DNA of 38,214 nucleotides from Mycolicibacter senuensis (lineage in GTDB: Bacteria; Actinomycetota; Actinomycetes; Mycobacteriales; Mycobacteriaceae), in contig NZ_QMEX01000027.1 of assembly GCF_003284925.1 (NCBI RefSeq), positions 1-38,214 on the forward strand, written 5' to 3'. Below the pieces are notes generated by a model. It ran no database searches. It was not told the DNA's origin and saw nothing but the letters and a program-made list of their open reading frames with translations. The position numbers were made by a program, and so were the translations under genes. Below, piece after piece: positions 29,911-38,214 of the stretch. Within the stretch, counting starts at the first letter, position 1. Each line of letters starts with the position of its first letter.

Positions 29911-32064
29911 CTAGGCGGGCACCGCGTCGGCCTCCCGGTCCCAGGCGCGGTGCTTGGCCAGCACCGTGGCGAAGGCGTCGAAGAACTCCTCGCCCAGATC
30001 GCCGGCGGCCGCGGTGGTGGTGATCACGCCGGTCGCGACGGTGACCCCGGTGTCCTCGGCCAGCCGCTCGCCGATTCCCGCCTTGGGTAACAGCTCGACA
30101 CCGGCCCCGAACGCCCCGATGGGCTTGAGGTGTTTGTAGGCCTCGGTGATGAAATGCATGGCGTAGCCGTCAGCGGCGAGCGTGCGCATCGCCTCCTGGC
30201 CACACGGCACCACCACCGCGTCATAGAGCACCGAAGCCATGGTGGTGATCGCCCGGTCGACGCCCAGCTTCCCACCCGAGCCGCCGGCGAGTTGGCCGCC
30301 GCCGGTCGGTGCCAGTACTTCGGCGACCGCCCCGCGCCGGCGCATCGCCTCGACGAAATTTTGCACCCCCGTCACGTCGACACCGTCAGCGGCCAGCACC
30401 GCGATCTTGCGGCTTTCGATGGTGGGCGCGCCCCGGGACTCCGGCGGAAGGGTGGCGGCGTGCAGCTGCGAGAGCGCCGGCGACGTCCCGACCTTCTGGG
30501 TCGCGGCGTCGAGCTGGCGCTCATCGGGCGCCGGGAGCCCCAGCTTCTCGGCCACCTGCCGCGCCAGGTCGTGGTCGATGCGGTTGAGTTGTTCGACCAC
30601 CCGCTCACGGATCTCGACGGTCTCGCATTTGCCCAGTTCGAAGGCGTACGCGGCGACGATGTGCTTCGCCTCGATATCGGACATGCTGTTGTAGAACATC
30701 CGCGCCTGGCTGTAGTGGTTCTCGAAGCTTGCGGCGCGTTTGCGGATCTTGTCGCCGTCCACCTTCTGGGTGTAGTGCCGAAACACCTCGGCGTCCTCCC
30801 CGGACCCCGCAAGCGCCGGGCAGCCGCCGCCCAGCGAGTTCTTGTAGTAGCTGGTCCTGCCGACCGGGATGGCGTGTTGGCTGTAGCCGTCGTGCTGGTT
30901 GGTGCGCACTTCGGCCACCGGCCGGTTGATCGGCAGATGATTGAAGTTCGGTCCGCCGAGTCGGATCAACTGGGTGTCCAGGTAGGAGAAATTGCGGAAC
31001 TGCAGCAGCGGGTCGTTGGTGAAGTCGATTCCCGGCACGACGTTGGCGGTGCAGAACGCCACCTGCTCGGTTTCGGCGAAGAAGTTGTCCGGGTTGCGGT
31101 TGAGCACCATTTTGCCCACCGGACGAACCGGGACCTGTTCTTCTGGAATGATTTTCGTGGCGTCCAGCAGGTCGAAATCGAATTTGAATTCGTCGCTCTC
31201 GGGCACCAATTGCACCCCGAGCTCCCACTCCGGGTACTGGCCGGCCTCAATCGAGTCCCACAGGTCGCGGCGGTTGAAGTCCGGGTCTTTGCCGGCGATC
31301 TTCTGGCATTCGTCCCAGATCAGCGAATGCACGCCGAGCTTGGGCTTCCAGTGGAACTTCACAAAGGTTCCCTGACCCTTGGCGTTGACGAAGCGGAAGG
31401 TGTGCACCCCGAAGCCCTGCATCATCCGGTAGCTACGCGGCAAGGAGCGGTCCGACATCAGCCACATGATGGCGTGCAGCGTCTCCGGCTGCAGCGACAC
31501 GAAGTCCCACAGCGTGTCGTGGGCGGACTGTGCCTGCGGAATCTCGTTGTCCGGCTCCGGCTTCACCGCGTGCACGAAGTCGGGGAACTTGATCCCGTCT
31601 TGGATGAAGAACACCGGGAAGTTGTTGCCCACCAGGTCGTAGTTGCCTTGTTCGGTGTAGAACTTGGTGGCGAACCCGCGCACGTCGCGCACGGTGTCGG
31701 CCGAACCGCGGGAACCGGCCACGGTGGAGAACCGCACGAACACCGGGGTCTGGGTGCCCGGGGTGGTCAGGAACTTCGCCGCCGTGTACTCGGCGAGCGA
31801 ATCGTCGTAGGGCTCGAAGTAGCCGTACGCCCCGGCCCCGCGGGCGTGCACCACCCGCTCCGGTATCCGCTCGTGGTCGAAGTGCATGACCTTCTCACGG
31901 GCGTGGAAATCCTCTAGCAACGTCGGCCCGCGTTCCCCGGCCGTCAGCGCGTCGTCGGTGTGGTCCACCCGCACGCCCTGCTGAGTGGTCAGATAGCCGG
32001 ACTGCCGGTCGTACCGGTGGTCGTCGAGCTGTCGCTGCTTGGGGTCACGGTCGTCGGTAGCCAC
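29911..32064 (-). CDS. katE: Large-subunit monofunctional catalase (KatE/HPII type)
   Basis: A 717-residue clade-2 catalase. RVVHARG carries the catalytic His (73); [40 protein letters not shown] and the heme-tyrosine region [10 protein letters not shown] follow. The C-terminal 150 residues ([28 protein letters not shown]) form the flavodoxin/DJ-1-like domain found only in large catalases. It disproportionates hydrogen peroxide with heme. The GTG at 32064 has AGAGAGGA upstream. The longer upstream frame is rejected because catalase similarity starts near ATDDRD. A degenerate SigF-type box lies upstream, and the gene is divergent from the SigF-type HAD operon. Confidence 0.95.
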   Translation of the reverse strand: MATDDRDPKQRQLDDHRYDRQSGYLTTQQGVRVDHTDDALTAGERGPTLLEDFHAREKVMHFDHERIPERVVHARGAGAYGYFEPYDDSLAEYTAAKFLTTPGTQTPVFVRFSTVAGSRGSADTVRDVRGFATKFYTEQGNYDLVGNNFPVFFIQDGIKFPDFVHAVKPEPDNEIPQAQSAHDTLWDFVSLQPETLHAIMWLMSDRSLPRSYRMMQGFGVHTFRFVNAKGQGTFVKFHWKPKLGVHSLIWDECQKIAGKDPDFNRRDLWDSIEAGQYPEWELGVQLVPESDEFKFDFDLLDATKIIPEEQVPVRPVGKMVLNRNPDNFFAETEQVAFCTANVVPGIDFTNDPLLQFRNFSYLDTQLIRLGGPNFNHLPINRPVAEVRTNQHDGYSQHAIPVGRTSYYKNSLGGGCPALAGSGEDAEVFRHYTQKVDGDKIRKRAASFENHYSQARMFYNSMSDIEAKHIVAAYAFELGKCETVEIRERVVEQLNRIDHDLARQVAEKLGLPAPDERQLDAATQKVGTSPALSQLHAATLPPESRGAPTIESRKIAVLAADGVDVTGVQNFVEAMRRRGAVAEVLAPTGGGQLAGGSGGKLGVDRAITTMASVLYDAVVVPCGQEAMRTLAADGYAMHFITEAYKHLKPIGAFGAGVELLPKAGIGERLAEDTGVTVATGVITTTAAAGDLGEEFFDAFATVLAKHRAWDREADAVPA

Positions 32065-32090
32065 CGCTGGTCCTCTCTGGGTAGGGGGAC

Positions 32091-32118
32091 GGAATGGGGG
32101 TATTCCCTGGGTGGGTAT
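32091..32118 (+). promoter_or_regulatory. SigF-type promoter of the HAD-NTase/BON-phosphoesterase operon
   Basis: GGAAT (32091-32095), 17 bases and GGGTAT (32113-32118) match GGWWT-N16-17-GGGTAY. A second GGGTAT at 32098 has no matching -35. The leader is about 30 bases, with AAGGGA before the GTG at 32154. Confidence 0.62.
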
Positions 32119-32140
32119 CCCAGCCGGGACATCCGCAAAC
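32116..32140 (-). promoter_or_regulatory. Degenerate SigF-like promoter of katE
   Basis: On the minus strand GTTT (32137-32140), 15 bases and GGGATA (32116-32121) resemble a SigF promoter, with a changed -10 order (GGGATA rather than GGGTAY). It lies on the opposite strand over the HAD operon promoter. Weak; reported as a possibility. Confidence 0.25.
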
Positions 32141-32153
32141 GAAAGGGACACTC

Positions 32154-32837
32154 GTGACCGCCCAAGCCGCTGTGTTGTTCGATGTCGACGGCACCCTGGT
32201 GGATTCCAACTACCTGCATGTGCACGCCTGGCGGCTCGCGTTCGCCGAGGTGGGCATCGAGGCCGAATCCTGGCGCATCCACCGCGCCATCGGGATGGAC
32301 GGATCCATATTGGTGCGGCTGCTCTCCGATGATGCACCCGAGGACGTCCGCGCACGGCTCAAGGACCTGCACTCCCGCTACTACCTGGAGTCGGCGGCGC
32401 TGTTGTCGCCGCTTCCGGGCGCCCGGCCGCTGCTGGAACGTATCGCCGCGCTCAACCTTCCGGTGGTGCTGGCCACGTCGGCGCCCGACGACGAACTGGC
32501 GGTGCTGCGAAAGGTGCTGGACTGCGACGACCTGGTCGCCGCGGTCACCTCGTCGGCCGATGTCGACGTCGCCAAACCGGAGCCGGACATCATCGGGATC
32601 GCCCTCGATCGCATCGGCGCGACGGCGGAGCGGGCGGTTTTCGTCGGCGACGCGGTCTGGGACGTGGCGGCCTGCGTGCGCGCCGGAGTACCCAGCATCG
32701 GTGTGCTCAGCGGCGGGGTGTCCCGCGCTGAGTTGGAAACCGCAGGCGCGGTGGGCGTTTTCGACAACGCCGAGGATCTGCTGGCGCACCTCGACCAGAC
32801 GCCGATCGCCGACTTGGGGCGAGCCGGACATGGATGA
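32154..32837 (+). CDS. HAD-superfamily hydrolase (phosphoglycolate phosphatase/beta-PGM type)
   Basis: A 227-residue HAD subfamily IA phosphatase. LFDVDGTLVDSNYLHVHAW has the nucleophile Asp10 and acid Asp12, followed by a helical cap. VVLATSAPDDEL is motif II, VAKPEPDIIGIAL the motif III lysine, and FVGDAVWDVAACVRAGVPSIGVLSGG motif IV. It would hydrolyse a small phosphate ester; the substrate is not visible. The GTG at 32154 has AAGGGA upstream and follows a SigF-type promoter. Its stop overlaps the start of the next gene, so it leads a three-gene coupled operon. It is divergent from katE. Confidence 0.92.
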   Translation: MTAQAAVLFDVDGTLVDSNYLHVHAWRLAFAEVGIEAESWRIHRAIGMDGSILVRLLSDDAPEDVRARLKDLHSRYYLESAALLSPLPGARPLLERIAALNLPVVLATSAPDDELAVLRKVLDCDDLVAAVTSSADVDVAKPEPDIIGIALDRIGATAERAVFVGDAVWDVAACVRAGVPSIGVLSGGVSRAELETAGAVGVFDNAEDLLAHLDQTPIADLGRAGHG

Positions 32838-33633
32838 GAATGCGTTTCTGACCACGCTGATCCGGGCAATGGGCGCCCTGCAGCGCGCCGACGTACCCTT
32901 CGCCCTGGCCGGTGGCGCCGCGGTGTATGCCCGCGGCGGACCGCACTCCGACCACGACATCGACCTGCTGGTGCAACCGTCCGACGCCGAGCGGGCCGCG
33001 CAAGCCCTCACCTGCGCCGGCATGTCGCGCTTTGAGCCGCCGGAGGACTGGCTGCTCAAGGTCTTCGACGGCGACGTGCTCATCGACCTGATTCATCGCC
33101 TGGGTGACACTCCGGTGAGCGCCGAGACGATTTCGCACGCCGCGCTGCTTCCGGTCGGTTCGCTGAGTGCCCGCGTCATCAGCGCGACCGAGCTGATGGT
33201 GCAGAAGCTCGCGGTGCTGGATTGTCACCGCTGCGACTACGCCGAGCTTCTCGTGGTGGCGCGCATCCTGCGGGAACAGGTGGATTGGGCCCAGGTCCGT
33301 TGGCGTCTGCGGGACTCGCCGTTCGCCAAGGCGTTCTGGCAGCTGCTGTGCGGCCTGTCCATCGTCGACGCCGATGACGCCGCCGAACCCGATCCGCCGG
33401 ATCATCTGGTGGCGGCGGTGCGACGCCAGCTGGCCGAGGACCCGCAGATCGGTGAGCTGGGCATCGGGATCGAAATCCACTCCGGCACAGTGTGTCTGAC
33501 CGGCTCGGTCAACGGCCCGCGACGCCGGGCGGCGATCGAGGCAGCTGTCGCCGGCATGGTGCGGCCGCGCACCGTGGTCAACGACATCGAGGTGGTCCAG
33601 CTGTGCGAGCCGGTCGAGCAGGTGACCGGGTGA
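32830..33633 (+). CDS. Nucleotidyltransferase-like domain fused to BON domain
   Basis: A 267-residue two-domain protein. The N-terminal half has the pol-beta-type pattern: LAGGAAVYARGG (GG at 28-29), then DHDIDLLV with D41, D43 and D45. This resembles AbiEii-like or aminoglycoside-type nucleotidyltransferases. Residues of about 195-260 (AVRRQLAEDPQIGELGIGIEIHSGTVCLTGSVNGPRRRAAIEAAV) are a BON domain, a small module in osmotic- and membrane-stress proteins. The start overlaps the HAD stop (ATGGATGA) and its own stop overlaps the phosphoesterase start. The pairing of an NTase with BON is unusual to me. Whether the NTase transfers nucleotides or only binds is not decided; the target is unknown. 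Confidence 0.8.
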   Translation: MDENAFLTTLIRAMGALQRADVPFALAGGAAVYARGGPHSDHDIDLLVQPSDAERAAQALTCAGMSRFEPPEDWLLKVFDGDVLIDLIHRLGDTPVSAETISHAALLPVGSLSARVISATELMVQKLAVLDCHRCDYAELLVVARILREQVDWAQVRWRLRDSPFAKAFWQLLCGLSIVDADDAAEPDPPDHLVAAVRRQLAEDPQIGELGIGIEIHSGTVCLTGSVNGPRRRAAIEAAVAGMVRPRTVVNDIEVVQLCEPVEQVTG

Positions 33634-34382
33634 TCCGGGTGGCCGCGGTCGGCGACATCCACCTGGGCGAGGACTCGCGCGGCACGATGCGCTGGCACGA
33701 CATCGACGAACGAGCCGACCTGCTGCTGGTCGCCGGCGACCTGACCTGCCACGGGACCGCCGCCGAGGGCCGCGTGGTCGCCGACGAATTGACCGCGTGC
33801 CCGGTGCCGGTGGTCTGCGTGCTCGGCAACCACGACTACCACCAGAACCAGCAGGATGAGATCACCGCGGTGCTGCGCGACGCCGGCGTCGTCGTGCTCG
33901 AAGGCCAGACGCACACTGTCGACGTCGCGGGCCGGCGGGTCGGGGTGGCCGGTGCGAAGGGATTCGGGGGCGGGTTCGCCGGGAAATGTGCGACCGCGTT
34001 CGGCGAACCGGAGATGAAGGCATTCGTCGCCGCCACCAAGACGGCGTCGGCGGCGCTGCGAGCGGGCCTGCGGACGCTGGACACCGACTACCGGATCGCG
34101 CTGCTGCACTACTCCCCGGTCGCCGACACCCTGCACGGCGAGCCGCCGGAGATCTATCCGTTTCTGGGGTCGTGCCTGCTGGCCGAGGCCATCGACGACG
34201 CCGGGGCGGACCTGGCCGTGCACGGGCACGCGCACTCCGGAATCGAGGCAGGCCGCACCGCGGGCGGGGTCCCGGTGCGCAATGTCGCTCAGCCGCTGAT
34301 CCGGGCGCCCTACGCCGTCATCAACGCCGTCCCCACCGCCGCGGCAAGTGCCGCCAACGCGGCGAACATCCACGCCAGGTAG
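33630..34382 (+). CDS. Calcineurin-like metallophosphoesterase
   Basis: A 250-residue phosphoesterase with all metal motifs: GDIHLG (D9, H11), GDLT, GNHDYH (66-70), LLHYSP and GHAHSG. It hydrolyses a phosphomono- or diester with two metals. The GTG at 33630 overlaps the previous stop, and the long upstream open frame is antisense-like frame of that gene. It is the third member of the coupled stress operon. Its last 24 codons overlap the opposite mnhD gene by 73 bases, where the tail ([20 protein letters not shown]) is Ala-rich and not family-like. Confidence 0.88.
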   Translation: MIRVAAVGDIHLGEDSRGTMRWHDIDERADLLLVAGDLTCHGTAAEGRVVADELTACPVPVVCVLGNHDYHQNQQDEITAVLRDAGVVVLEGQTHTVDVAGRRVGVAGAKGFGGGFAGKCATAFGEPEMKAFVAATKTASAALRAGLRTLDTDYRIALLHYSPVADTLHGEPPEIYPFLGSCLLAEAIDDAGADLAVHGHAHSGIEAGRTAGGVPVRNVAQPLIRAPYAVINAVPTAAASAANAANIHAR

Positions 34383-36082
34383 TCGCCGATGTGACCGGAG
34401 TGCGCGGTGCGCAGCGCGCTGAGCACCGGCGCGCTCAGCGCCGCGGCCCGGCGGCGGCCCACCGGGTCCCAGTGGTGCAACCCGGCGGCCGCCACCCCCG
34501 CCGCCGCCAGGCAGCCCAGGACTCCCAGTCCGGCGCCGAGCACCGACCAGGAGGACGCCGCGGTACCGGCCCCGGCGTCGACGAACCGGCGGGCGGCGGT
34601 GTCGGCGCCGCGGGCAACCGCGGGCAGCACCCCGGTGGCCAGGCAACCGGCCAGCAGCAGACCGATTGCGGTGTACATGCTGGGCGGGGTCCGCCGCAGC
34701 CAGGTGTCGGGCTGCTCGTCACCTCTGGTGGTCCGCGAATCCTCGGACGGCTCGGACCGCCCGCCGAGGCCGGTGAAGCAGCGGATGCCGGCGCGCAGCA
34801 CCGCCCCGCCAGTGAACGCCGAAACACCCAGGAACAGTGCCGATCCCCAGCCGCTGCCGAGGGCCTCCTCGCACAGCGACTTGCCCAGCGCGGTACCGAA
34901 CGGCGGCAGCCCGGCCAACGCCAGCGAGGCAAGCAGATAACAGCCGGCCAACACCGGCTGGCCCCGGCCGCGGCCTACCAGCTCCCACTCGTCGACACTG
35001 TGGTGGCGGTCCAGCAGGATCCCGACTATCAGGAACAGTGCCGACTTGGCGCCGGCGTGCCCGATCGCATACACCGCCGCGCCCCCCACCCCCTGCGAGC
35101 TCAGCGTCGCGGTAGCGACCAGCAGTAGCCCCATGTGACCGACCGTCGAATAGGCCAGCATCCGCTTGAGGTGCCGCTGCAGCAGACACATCACCGAGCC
35201 GACGACCGCGGTCAGCACACCGGCCGCCACAAAGACGCGACCGATCACGGCTGGCGGCAGCACCCCGGCGAACACCACCCAGTACACCCGCCACAGCCCA
35301 TAGAGGCCGAGTTCGACCATCACGCCGGAGAACAGCACGCACACCCCGGCCGGCGCGACGGCGTGAGCGTCGGCCAGCCAGAAGTGCACCGGCACGATCG
35401 CGGCTTTGACCAGCAACGCCGCCGACACCAGCACGAAGGCGGCCACCACCAGGGCGTCGGGCGGGCCGCCGCGCAACGCCGCACCCAATTGCGCCATACC
35501 CAGCTGGCCGGCCCGGGCATAGAGCATGGCGATGCCCACCAGGGTCAGGCAGGCACTGAGCGACTGGATGATCCCGAAGTTGAGCGCACCCTGGATCGCC
35601 GACCGGTCTTCGATCTTGATGCCGGTCAGCGCGTAGCCGACCGCGCCCATCAGCTCCAAGAACACGAACAGGTTGAACAGGTCCGCGGCCAGGACGAATC
35701 CGTTCATCGCGGCCAGGAAGATCAACGCCAGGGCGTCGAAGCGGGTATCGGCCTCATCGAGTCCGCGGCGGCTGTACAGCGCCGCGCACCCGGTCAGCGC
35801 ACCGATCAACACCGCCAGTCCGGCCGACAGCGGATCGGCCGCCAGGGCGATACCGACCGCCAGCCCGTCGCGCGGCTGCCAGCCCCCGCTCCAGGCCACC
35901 ACGGTGCGTCCGGCTGCGGCGCTCAGCACGTAGCCGGCGGCACCGGTGGAGGCCGCCGAGGTGGCCAGCACCACCGCGTTGGCAAGGGAGTTGGACAGCC
36001 GACGGCCCAGGCCCAGTAGCAGACACGCCACCAGGATCGGCACCGCGACCAGCAGCGGTAGCAGGTTGGTCGCGGCCGGCAC
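34310..36082 (-). CDS. mnhD: Mrp/Mnh-type antiporter subunit D (NuoL/M/N family)
   Basis: A 590-residue integral membrane protein with about 14 helices. [16 protein letters not shown] holds the conserved Glu of the first half, [26 protein letters not shown] the key Lys and HFWL motif, and [17 protein letters not shown] the second Lys and His. The family pumps or exchanges protons and cations. It is the only NuoL/M/N-type subunit in the visible operon, 6 bases after mnhC. The loop with [16 protein letters not shown] is an unusually polar insert between later helices. Its 3' end overlaps the convergent phosphoesterase gene. Confidence 0.92.
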   Translation of the reverse strand: MPAATNLLPLLVAVPILVACLLLGLGRRLSNSLANAVVLATSAASTGAAGYVLSAAAGRTVVAWSGGWQPRDGLAVGIALAADPLSAGLAVLIGALTGCAALYSRRGLDEADTRFDALALIFLAAMNGFVLAADLFNLFVFLELMGAVGYALTGIKIEDRSAIQGALNFGIIQSLSACLTLVGIAMLYARAGQLGMAQLGAALRGGPPDALVVAAFVLVSAALLVKAAIVPVHFWLADAHAVAPAGVCVLFSGVMVELGLYGLWRVYWVVFAGVLPPAVIGRVFVAAGVLTAVVGSVMCLLQRHLKRMLAYSTVGHMGLLLVATATLSSQGVGGAAVYAIGHAGAKSALFLIVGILLDRHHSVDEWELVGRGRGQPVLAGCYLLASLALAGLPPFGTALGKSLCEEALGSGWGSALFLGVSAFTGGAVLRAGIRCFTGLGGRSEPSEDSRTTRGDEQPDTWLRRTPPSMYTAIGLLLAGCLATGVLPAVARGADTAARRFVDAGAGTAASSWSVLGAGLGVLGCLAAAGVAAAGLHHWDPVGRRRAAALSAPVLSALRTAHSGHIGDYLAWMFAALAALAAAVGTALMTA

Positions 36083-36088
36083 GGCAAC

Positions 36089-36433
36089 TCACCCCCGCAG
36101 CGCCGACAGTTGGTCCGGGTCCAGGGTGTGGTGGCGCTTGTGGACCTGGATGGCCAATGCCAGCAGCAGCGCGGTGACGGTGGCCTGAATGACGATGTCG
36201 GTCAACGTCATCGCCTGCACCACCGGATCCACCACGGGCGTCGATGCCGGAGCGTCGACGAAGATCGGTGGTGCCGCGCCCTGTTGGTAGCCGACCGCCA
36301 GCAGCAACAGGTAGGTGCCGGACTGCGCCACCGATAGGCACACCACCGCGTGAATCAGGTTGCAGCTGCGGACGATTCCGAACGAGCCGATCAGCACCAG
36401 CCAGCCCGCTACCCCGTAGATGTAGGTGCTCAC
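36089..36433 (-). CDS. mnhC: Mrp/Mnh antiporter subunit C (NuoK-like)
   Basis: A 114-residue protein with three helices. IGSFGIVRSCNLIHAVVCLSVAQSGTYLLLL and DPVVQAMTLTDIVIQATVTALLLAL follow MnhC/NuoK. The GTG at 36433 overlaps the preceding mnhB stop by 4 bases. It forms part of the membrane antiporter with subunits B and D. Confidence 0.92.
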   Translation of the reverse strand: MSTYIYGVAGWLVLIGSFGIVRSCNLIHAVVCLSVAQSGTYLLLLAVGYQQGAAPPIFVDAPASTPVVDPVVQAMTLTDIVIQATVTALLLALAIQVHKRHHTLDPDQLSALRG

Positions 36434-37173
36434 GAACGTTCCCGCCGTGGCGCGACGGTGATCTCCTGCGCCAGGAATTGCGCCAGCAGCACCGTCATCC
36501 CGCACGCCACTGCCACCCCGACCGCCGCGTTGAGCAGCGGCACCGTCCCGGCCGACAGCAATTGGCCGCGGGTGCCGGTCGGCAACGCGTTGCACAGGAA
36601 CGCTCCGCCGGTGATCAGCCCGGCGATCCCGATACCGGCGAACGCCGCCGCGCCCAGCGCCTCGCCGACATCGAACACATTGACCGGACGCAACCGGTCC
36701 AGCGCGCGGAAGCTTCCGGTGATGTAGAGCAGGTGCAGGCCGGTGGCCAGCACCACGCCGCCCTGGAAGCCACCGCCCAGGGTCAGGTGGCCGTGCACCA
36801 CCACATCGAGTCCCACCGCCAGCGTCACCGGCAGCAACAGATACCCGACGAACCGGGTGGCGTCCAGCGCCGCGCGCCGGCCGCTTTCGTGGTATTCGCG
36901 CTCCTCGGCAGCCGGACGCAGCAGCGCCATCACGCCGGTCACCGAGGCGACGAGAATGGTCTCCTCGCCGAACGTGTCCAGGGCGCGCTGGTCGAAGTTC
37001 ACCGACGCGACCACGTTGGCCGTCGCATGGGAAAACGCTTCCCGCACCGCAAGATCCCGATACGGGTGGTGGCCGTGGCCGAACGCGGGAAGCCCGGCGA
37101 AACCCAGCCACAGCAGCAGGCCCACCCCGGCTGCTCCGAGCAGGAACAGCACCGTTCGGCCGGTACGGGTCAC
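36430..37173 (-). CDS. mnhB: Fused MbhE-like + MnhB antiporter subunit
   Basis: A 247-residue protein in two parts. The N-terminal 95 residues (ANVVASVNFDQRALDTFGEETILVASVTGVMALLRP) match the MbhE / MnhA C-terminal type. From about 105 on (RFVGYLLLPVTLAVGLDVVVHGHLTLGGGFQGGVVLATG) it is MnhB. The two are joined through a short charged linker (AAEEREYHESGRRAALD). The GTG start overlaps the upstream stop. In canonical Mrp operons the first part belongs to the C-terminus of MnhA; here it is carried by B. Confidence 0.88.
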   Translation of the reverse strand: MTRTGRTVLFLLGAAGVGLLLWLGFAGLPAFGHGHHPYRDLAVREAFSHATANVVASVNFDQRALDTFGEETILVASVTGVMALLRPAAEEREYHESGRRAALDATRFVGYLLLPVTLAVGLDVVVHGHLTLGGGFQGGVVLATGLHLLYITGSFRALDRLRPVNVFDVGEALGAAAFAGIGIAGLITGGAFLCNALPTGTRGQLLSAGTVPLLNAAVGVAVACGMTVLLAQFLAQEITVAPRRERS

Positions 37174-37421
37174 CGGCCGACCTCCCGGTGCCGGCGCTGC
37201 ACCGTCCGGACGGTGAGCATGACCATCAGCGGCACCACCACGCCGCCGATCAGCAGCTGGGACAACGCCACATCGGGGGCCTGCAGCACCATGAACAACA
37301 CGGTGAGCGCCAGCCCGAACACCGCCAGCACAATCGCCTGCCGTTGCGGGTCGGCGGTCAGCGTGACGATCGTCCCGGTGACTCCCACCACTGTGATCGA
37401 GACCAGGATGAGCGCGGTCAT
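37170..37421 (-). CDS. DUF4040 / MbhD-like antiporter subunit
   Basis: An 83-residue protein with three hydrophobic helices. AIVLAVFGLALTVLFMVLQAPDVALSQLLIGGVVVPLMVML is the DUF4040/MbhD signature, which is the middle part of MnhA in canonical systems. The ATG at 37421 overlaps the mnhG stop by 4 bases, and the stop overlaps the next start. Confidence 0.9.
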   Translation of the reverse strand: MTALILVSITVVGVTGTIVTLTADPQRQAIVLAVFGLALTVLFMVLQAPDVALSQLLIGGVVVPLMVMLTVRTVQRRHREVGR

Positions 37422-37711
37422 GGCGGCGAATCGGCTTTCACCACACCGGCTTGCTGCGCGGTCAGTCGGGCGGTGGCCGCCGACATCGCCGGCGCGGTGA
37501 GCAACACCAACGCGACGATCACCGCGACCATCACCGACGCCTCGGTCGCTCCCCGGTACACGATCAGGCCGAGCCCGGTCAGCGGAAAACCCAGCGAACT
37601 GGTCACGCTGAGCAAGTGCAACCGGTCGACCACGCCGGGCAGCACCGCTGCGGCCACCGCACAACAGACCATCACCGACACACCGGTGAAAGCCAGGATC
37701 CAGCCGGTCAC
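37418..37711 (-). CDS. mnhG: Mrp/Mnh antiporter subunit G
   Basis: A 97-residue protein with three helices. FTGVSVMVCCAVAAAVLPGVVDRLHLLSVTSSLGFPLTGLGL follows the MnhG/PhaG family, including the RLH-T-LG pattern. The GTG at 37711 overlaps the mnhF stop, consistent with tight coupling in the antiporter operon. Confidence 0.92.
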   Translation of the reverse strand: MTGWILAFTGVSVMVCCAVAAAVLPGVVDRLHLLSVTSSLGFPLTGLGLIVYRGATEASVMVAVIVALVLLTAPAMSAATARLTAQQAGVVKADSPP

Positions 37712-37962
37712 GGTCGGCCGGCCAGCAGTCGGGTGTAGACCAGGGTTCCGGGAAAGGTGACCAACGCCAACGCCAATGCGACGATCAGGCTCCAGTCCTG
37801 GCGCCAGGAGATCGCCAGCACCATCAGGATCGCGATCGCGCCGACCCCGGCGAATTCCAGGCCCACCAGGCGCTGCCGCGGCGCGCCCCGAGCCGTCATC
37901 CAGACACCGGGCAGAAAGACCCCGCACTGCAGCACCAGCGCGGCCAGCTCCCCCGGCTTCAC
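37708..37962 (-). CDS. mnhF: Mrp/Mnh antiporter subunit F
   Basis: An 84-residue three-helix protein. The start is GTG 37962 (MKPGELAALVLQ), overlapping the mnhE stop by 4 bases. RQRLVGLEFAGVGAIAILMVLAI and VALALALVTFPGTLVYTRLL agree with MnhF, where the conserved D of 'RVIALDLL' is replaced by E. The longer upstream frame is antisense-like frame of mnhE. Confidence 0.85.
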   Translation of the reverse strand: MKPGELAALVLQCGVFLPGVWMTARGAPRQRLVGLEFAGVGAIAILMVLAISWRQDWSLIVALALALVTFPGTLVYTRLLAGRP

Positions 37963-38214
37963 CGCCGCACCGCCGACTCCAGCGCGCCCGGGCGCTGCCC
38001 GACCCGGTGGATCAGCACCGAGGACGCGGCACTGTCGAGCACCACGGTTCCCGGGGTCGTTGCCAGCGCCAGCGTCGCGGCGGCCCGGCGGGCGGCCGCC
38101 ACCGGTACCGGCTCGTCCGGCAACATCACCTCGCTGATCGTCGAGCGGCAACGCCGCGACGGCGCCACGACATAGACCCACACCTGCACGGTCTGCCTGA
38201 GCAGTTCGACGGCA
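37959..38214 (-). CDS. mnhE: Mrp/Mnh antiporter subunit E, C-terminal fragment at window end
   Basis: The minus-strand frame is open to the last base, so the gene starts outside. The visible 84 or so residues (QVWVYVVAPSRRC, SEVMLPDEPVPVAAARRAAATLALATTPGTVVLD, SSVLIHRVG) match the cytosolic C-terminal part of MnhE, including the TPGTVVLD motif. It is the first visible gene of the operon; further antiporter genes, such as an MnhA-type subunit, could lie upstream outside the window. Confidence 0.85.
   Translation of the reverse strand, partial: AVELLRQTVQVWVYVVAPSRRCRSTISEVMLPDEPVPVAAARRAAATLALATTPGTVVLDSAASSVLIHRVGQRPGALESAVRR

Noticed and set aside
30130..31917. Open frame of 595 codons antisense to katE
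   Set aside because: Same cause; no recognisable motif and fully overlapped by a clear catalase.

Overview
The window is very GC-rich and gene-dense, with many GTG starts, 4-base gene overlaps and apparently leaderless promoters. Gene content and order place it in Mycobacteriaceae. The stretch from fadE25 through purE, purK, a GtrA protein, a PH-domain protein, birA, accD5, accE5, maf, sseA, sufE and accA3 follows the Rv3274c-Rv3285 order of M. tuberculosis, recalled from knowledge and not searched. It is interrupted here by a hydrolase pseudogene, a LigD-type polymerase gene and a hemerythrin gene. The species cannot be fixed by eye; a non-tuberculosis mycobacterium with PpsA-type polyketide synthases fits.

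Layout. (1) 1-6.4 kb: the end of one PpsA-type polyketide synthase, the ACP-KS-AT half of a second, and a PknD-type kinase with its pstS neighbour. The second PKS and the kinase meet tail to tail at a junction near 4.14 kb where both lose their 3' halves. (2) 6.5-15.7 kb: a CoA-transferase, then a minus-strand run purK-purE-fadE25-DinB/mycothiol protein-aminotransferase-pta-ackA. (3) 15.7-26.4 kb: acyl-CoA carboxylase genes (accD5, accE5, accA3) with biotin ligase, Maf and sulfur-transfer genes (sseA-sufE). accD5 and accA3 share a start-proximal sequence element. An alpha/beta-hydrolase gene in this part is broken by a perfect 10-bp tandem duplication. (4) 26.5-34.4 kb: a stress-type island with a UsfY-like membrane protein, an F420/LLM oxidoreductase, a heme-oxygenase-like diiron protein, a STAS anti-anti-sigma protein, a large catalase, and an operon of HAD phosphatase, nucleotidyltransferase-BON fusion and metallophosphoesterase. 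(5) 34.3-38.2 kb: a minus-strand Mrp/Mnh-type cation/proton antiporter operon (E-F-G-MbhD-[MbhE+B]-C-D), cut by the window edge in mnhE.

The strongest integrating signal is a set of promoters matching the mycobacterial SigF consensus (GGTTT or GTTT, 15-17 bp, GGGTAC/T). They precede the UsfY-like gene, the LLM gene, the diiron gene, the HAD operon, the LigD-type polymerase gene, the hemerythrin gene and the broken hydrolase. Four of them place the -10 box 8-9 bases before the start codon. Together with the STAS protein, which begins Met-Thr-Thr like the PknD substrate Rv0516c, and the truncated PknD-like kinase, this suggests that much of the accessory content is one SigF general-stress regulon. 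The SigF gene itself is not in the window.
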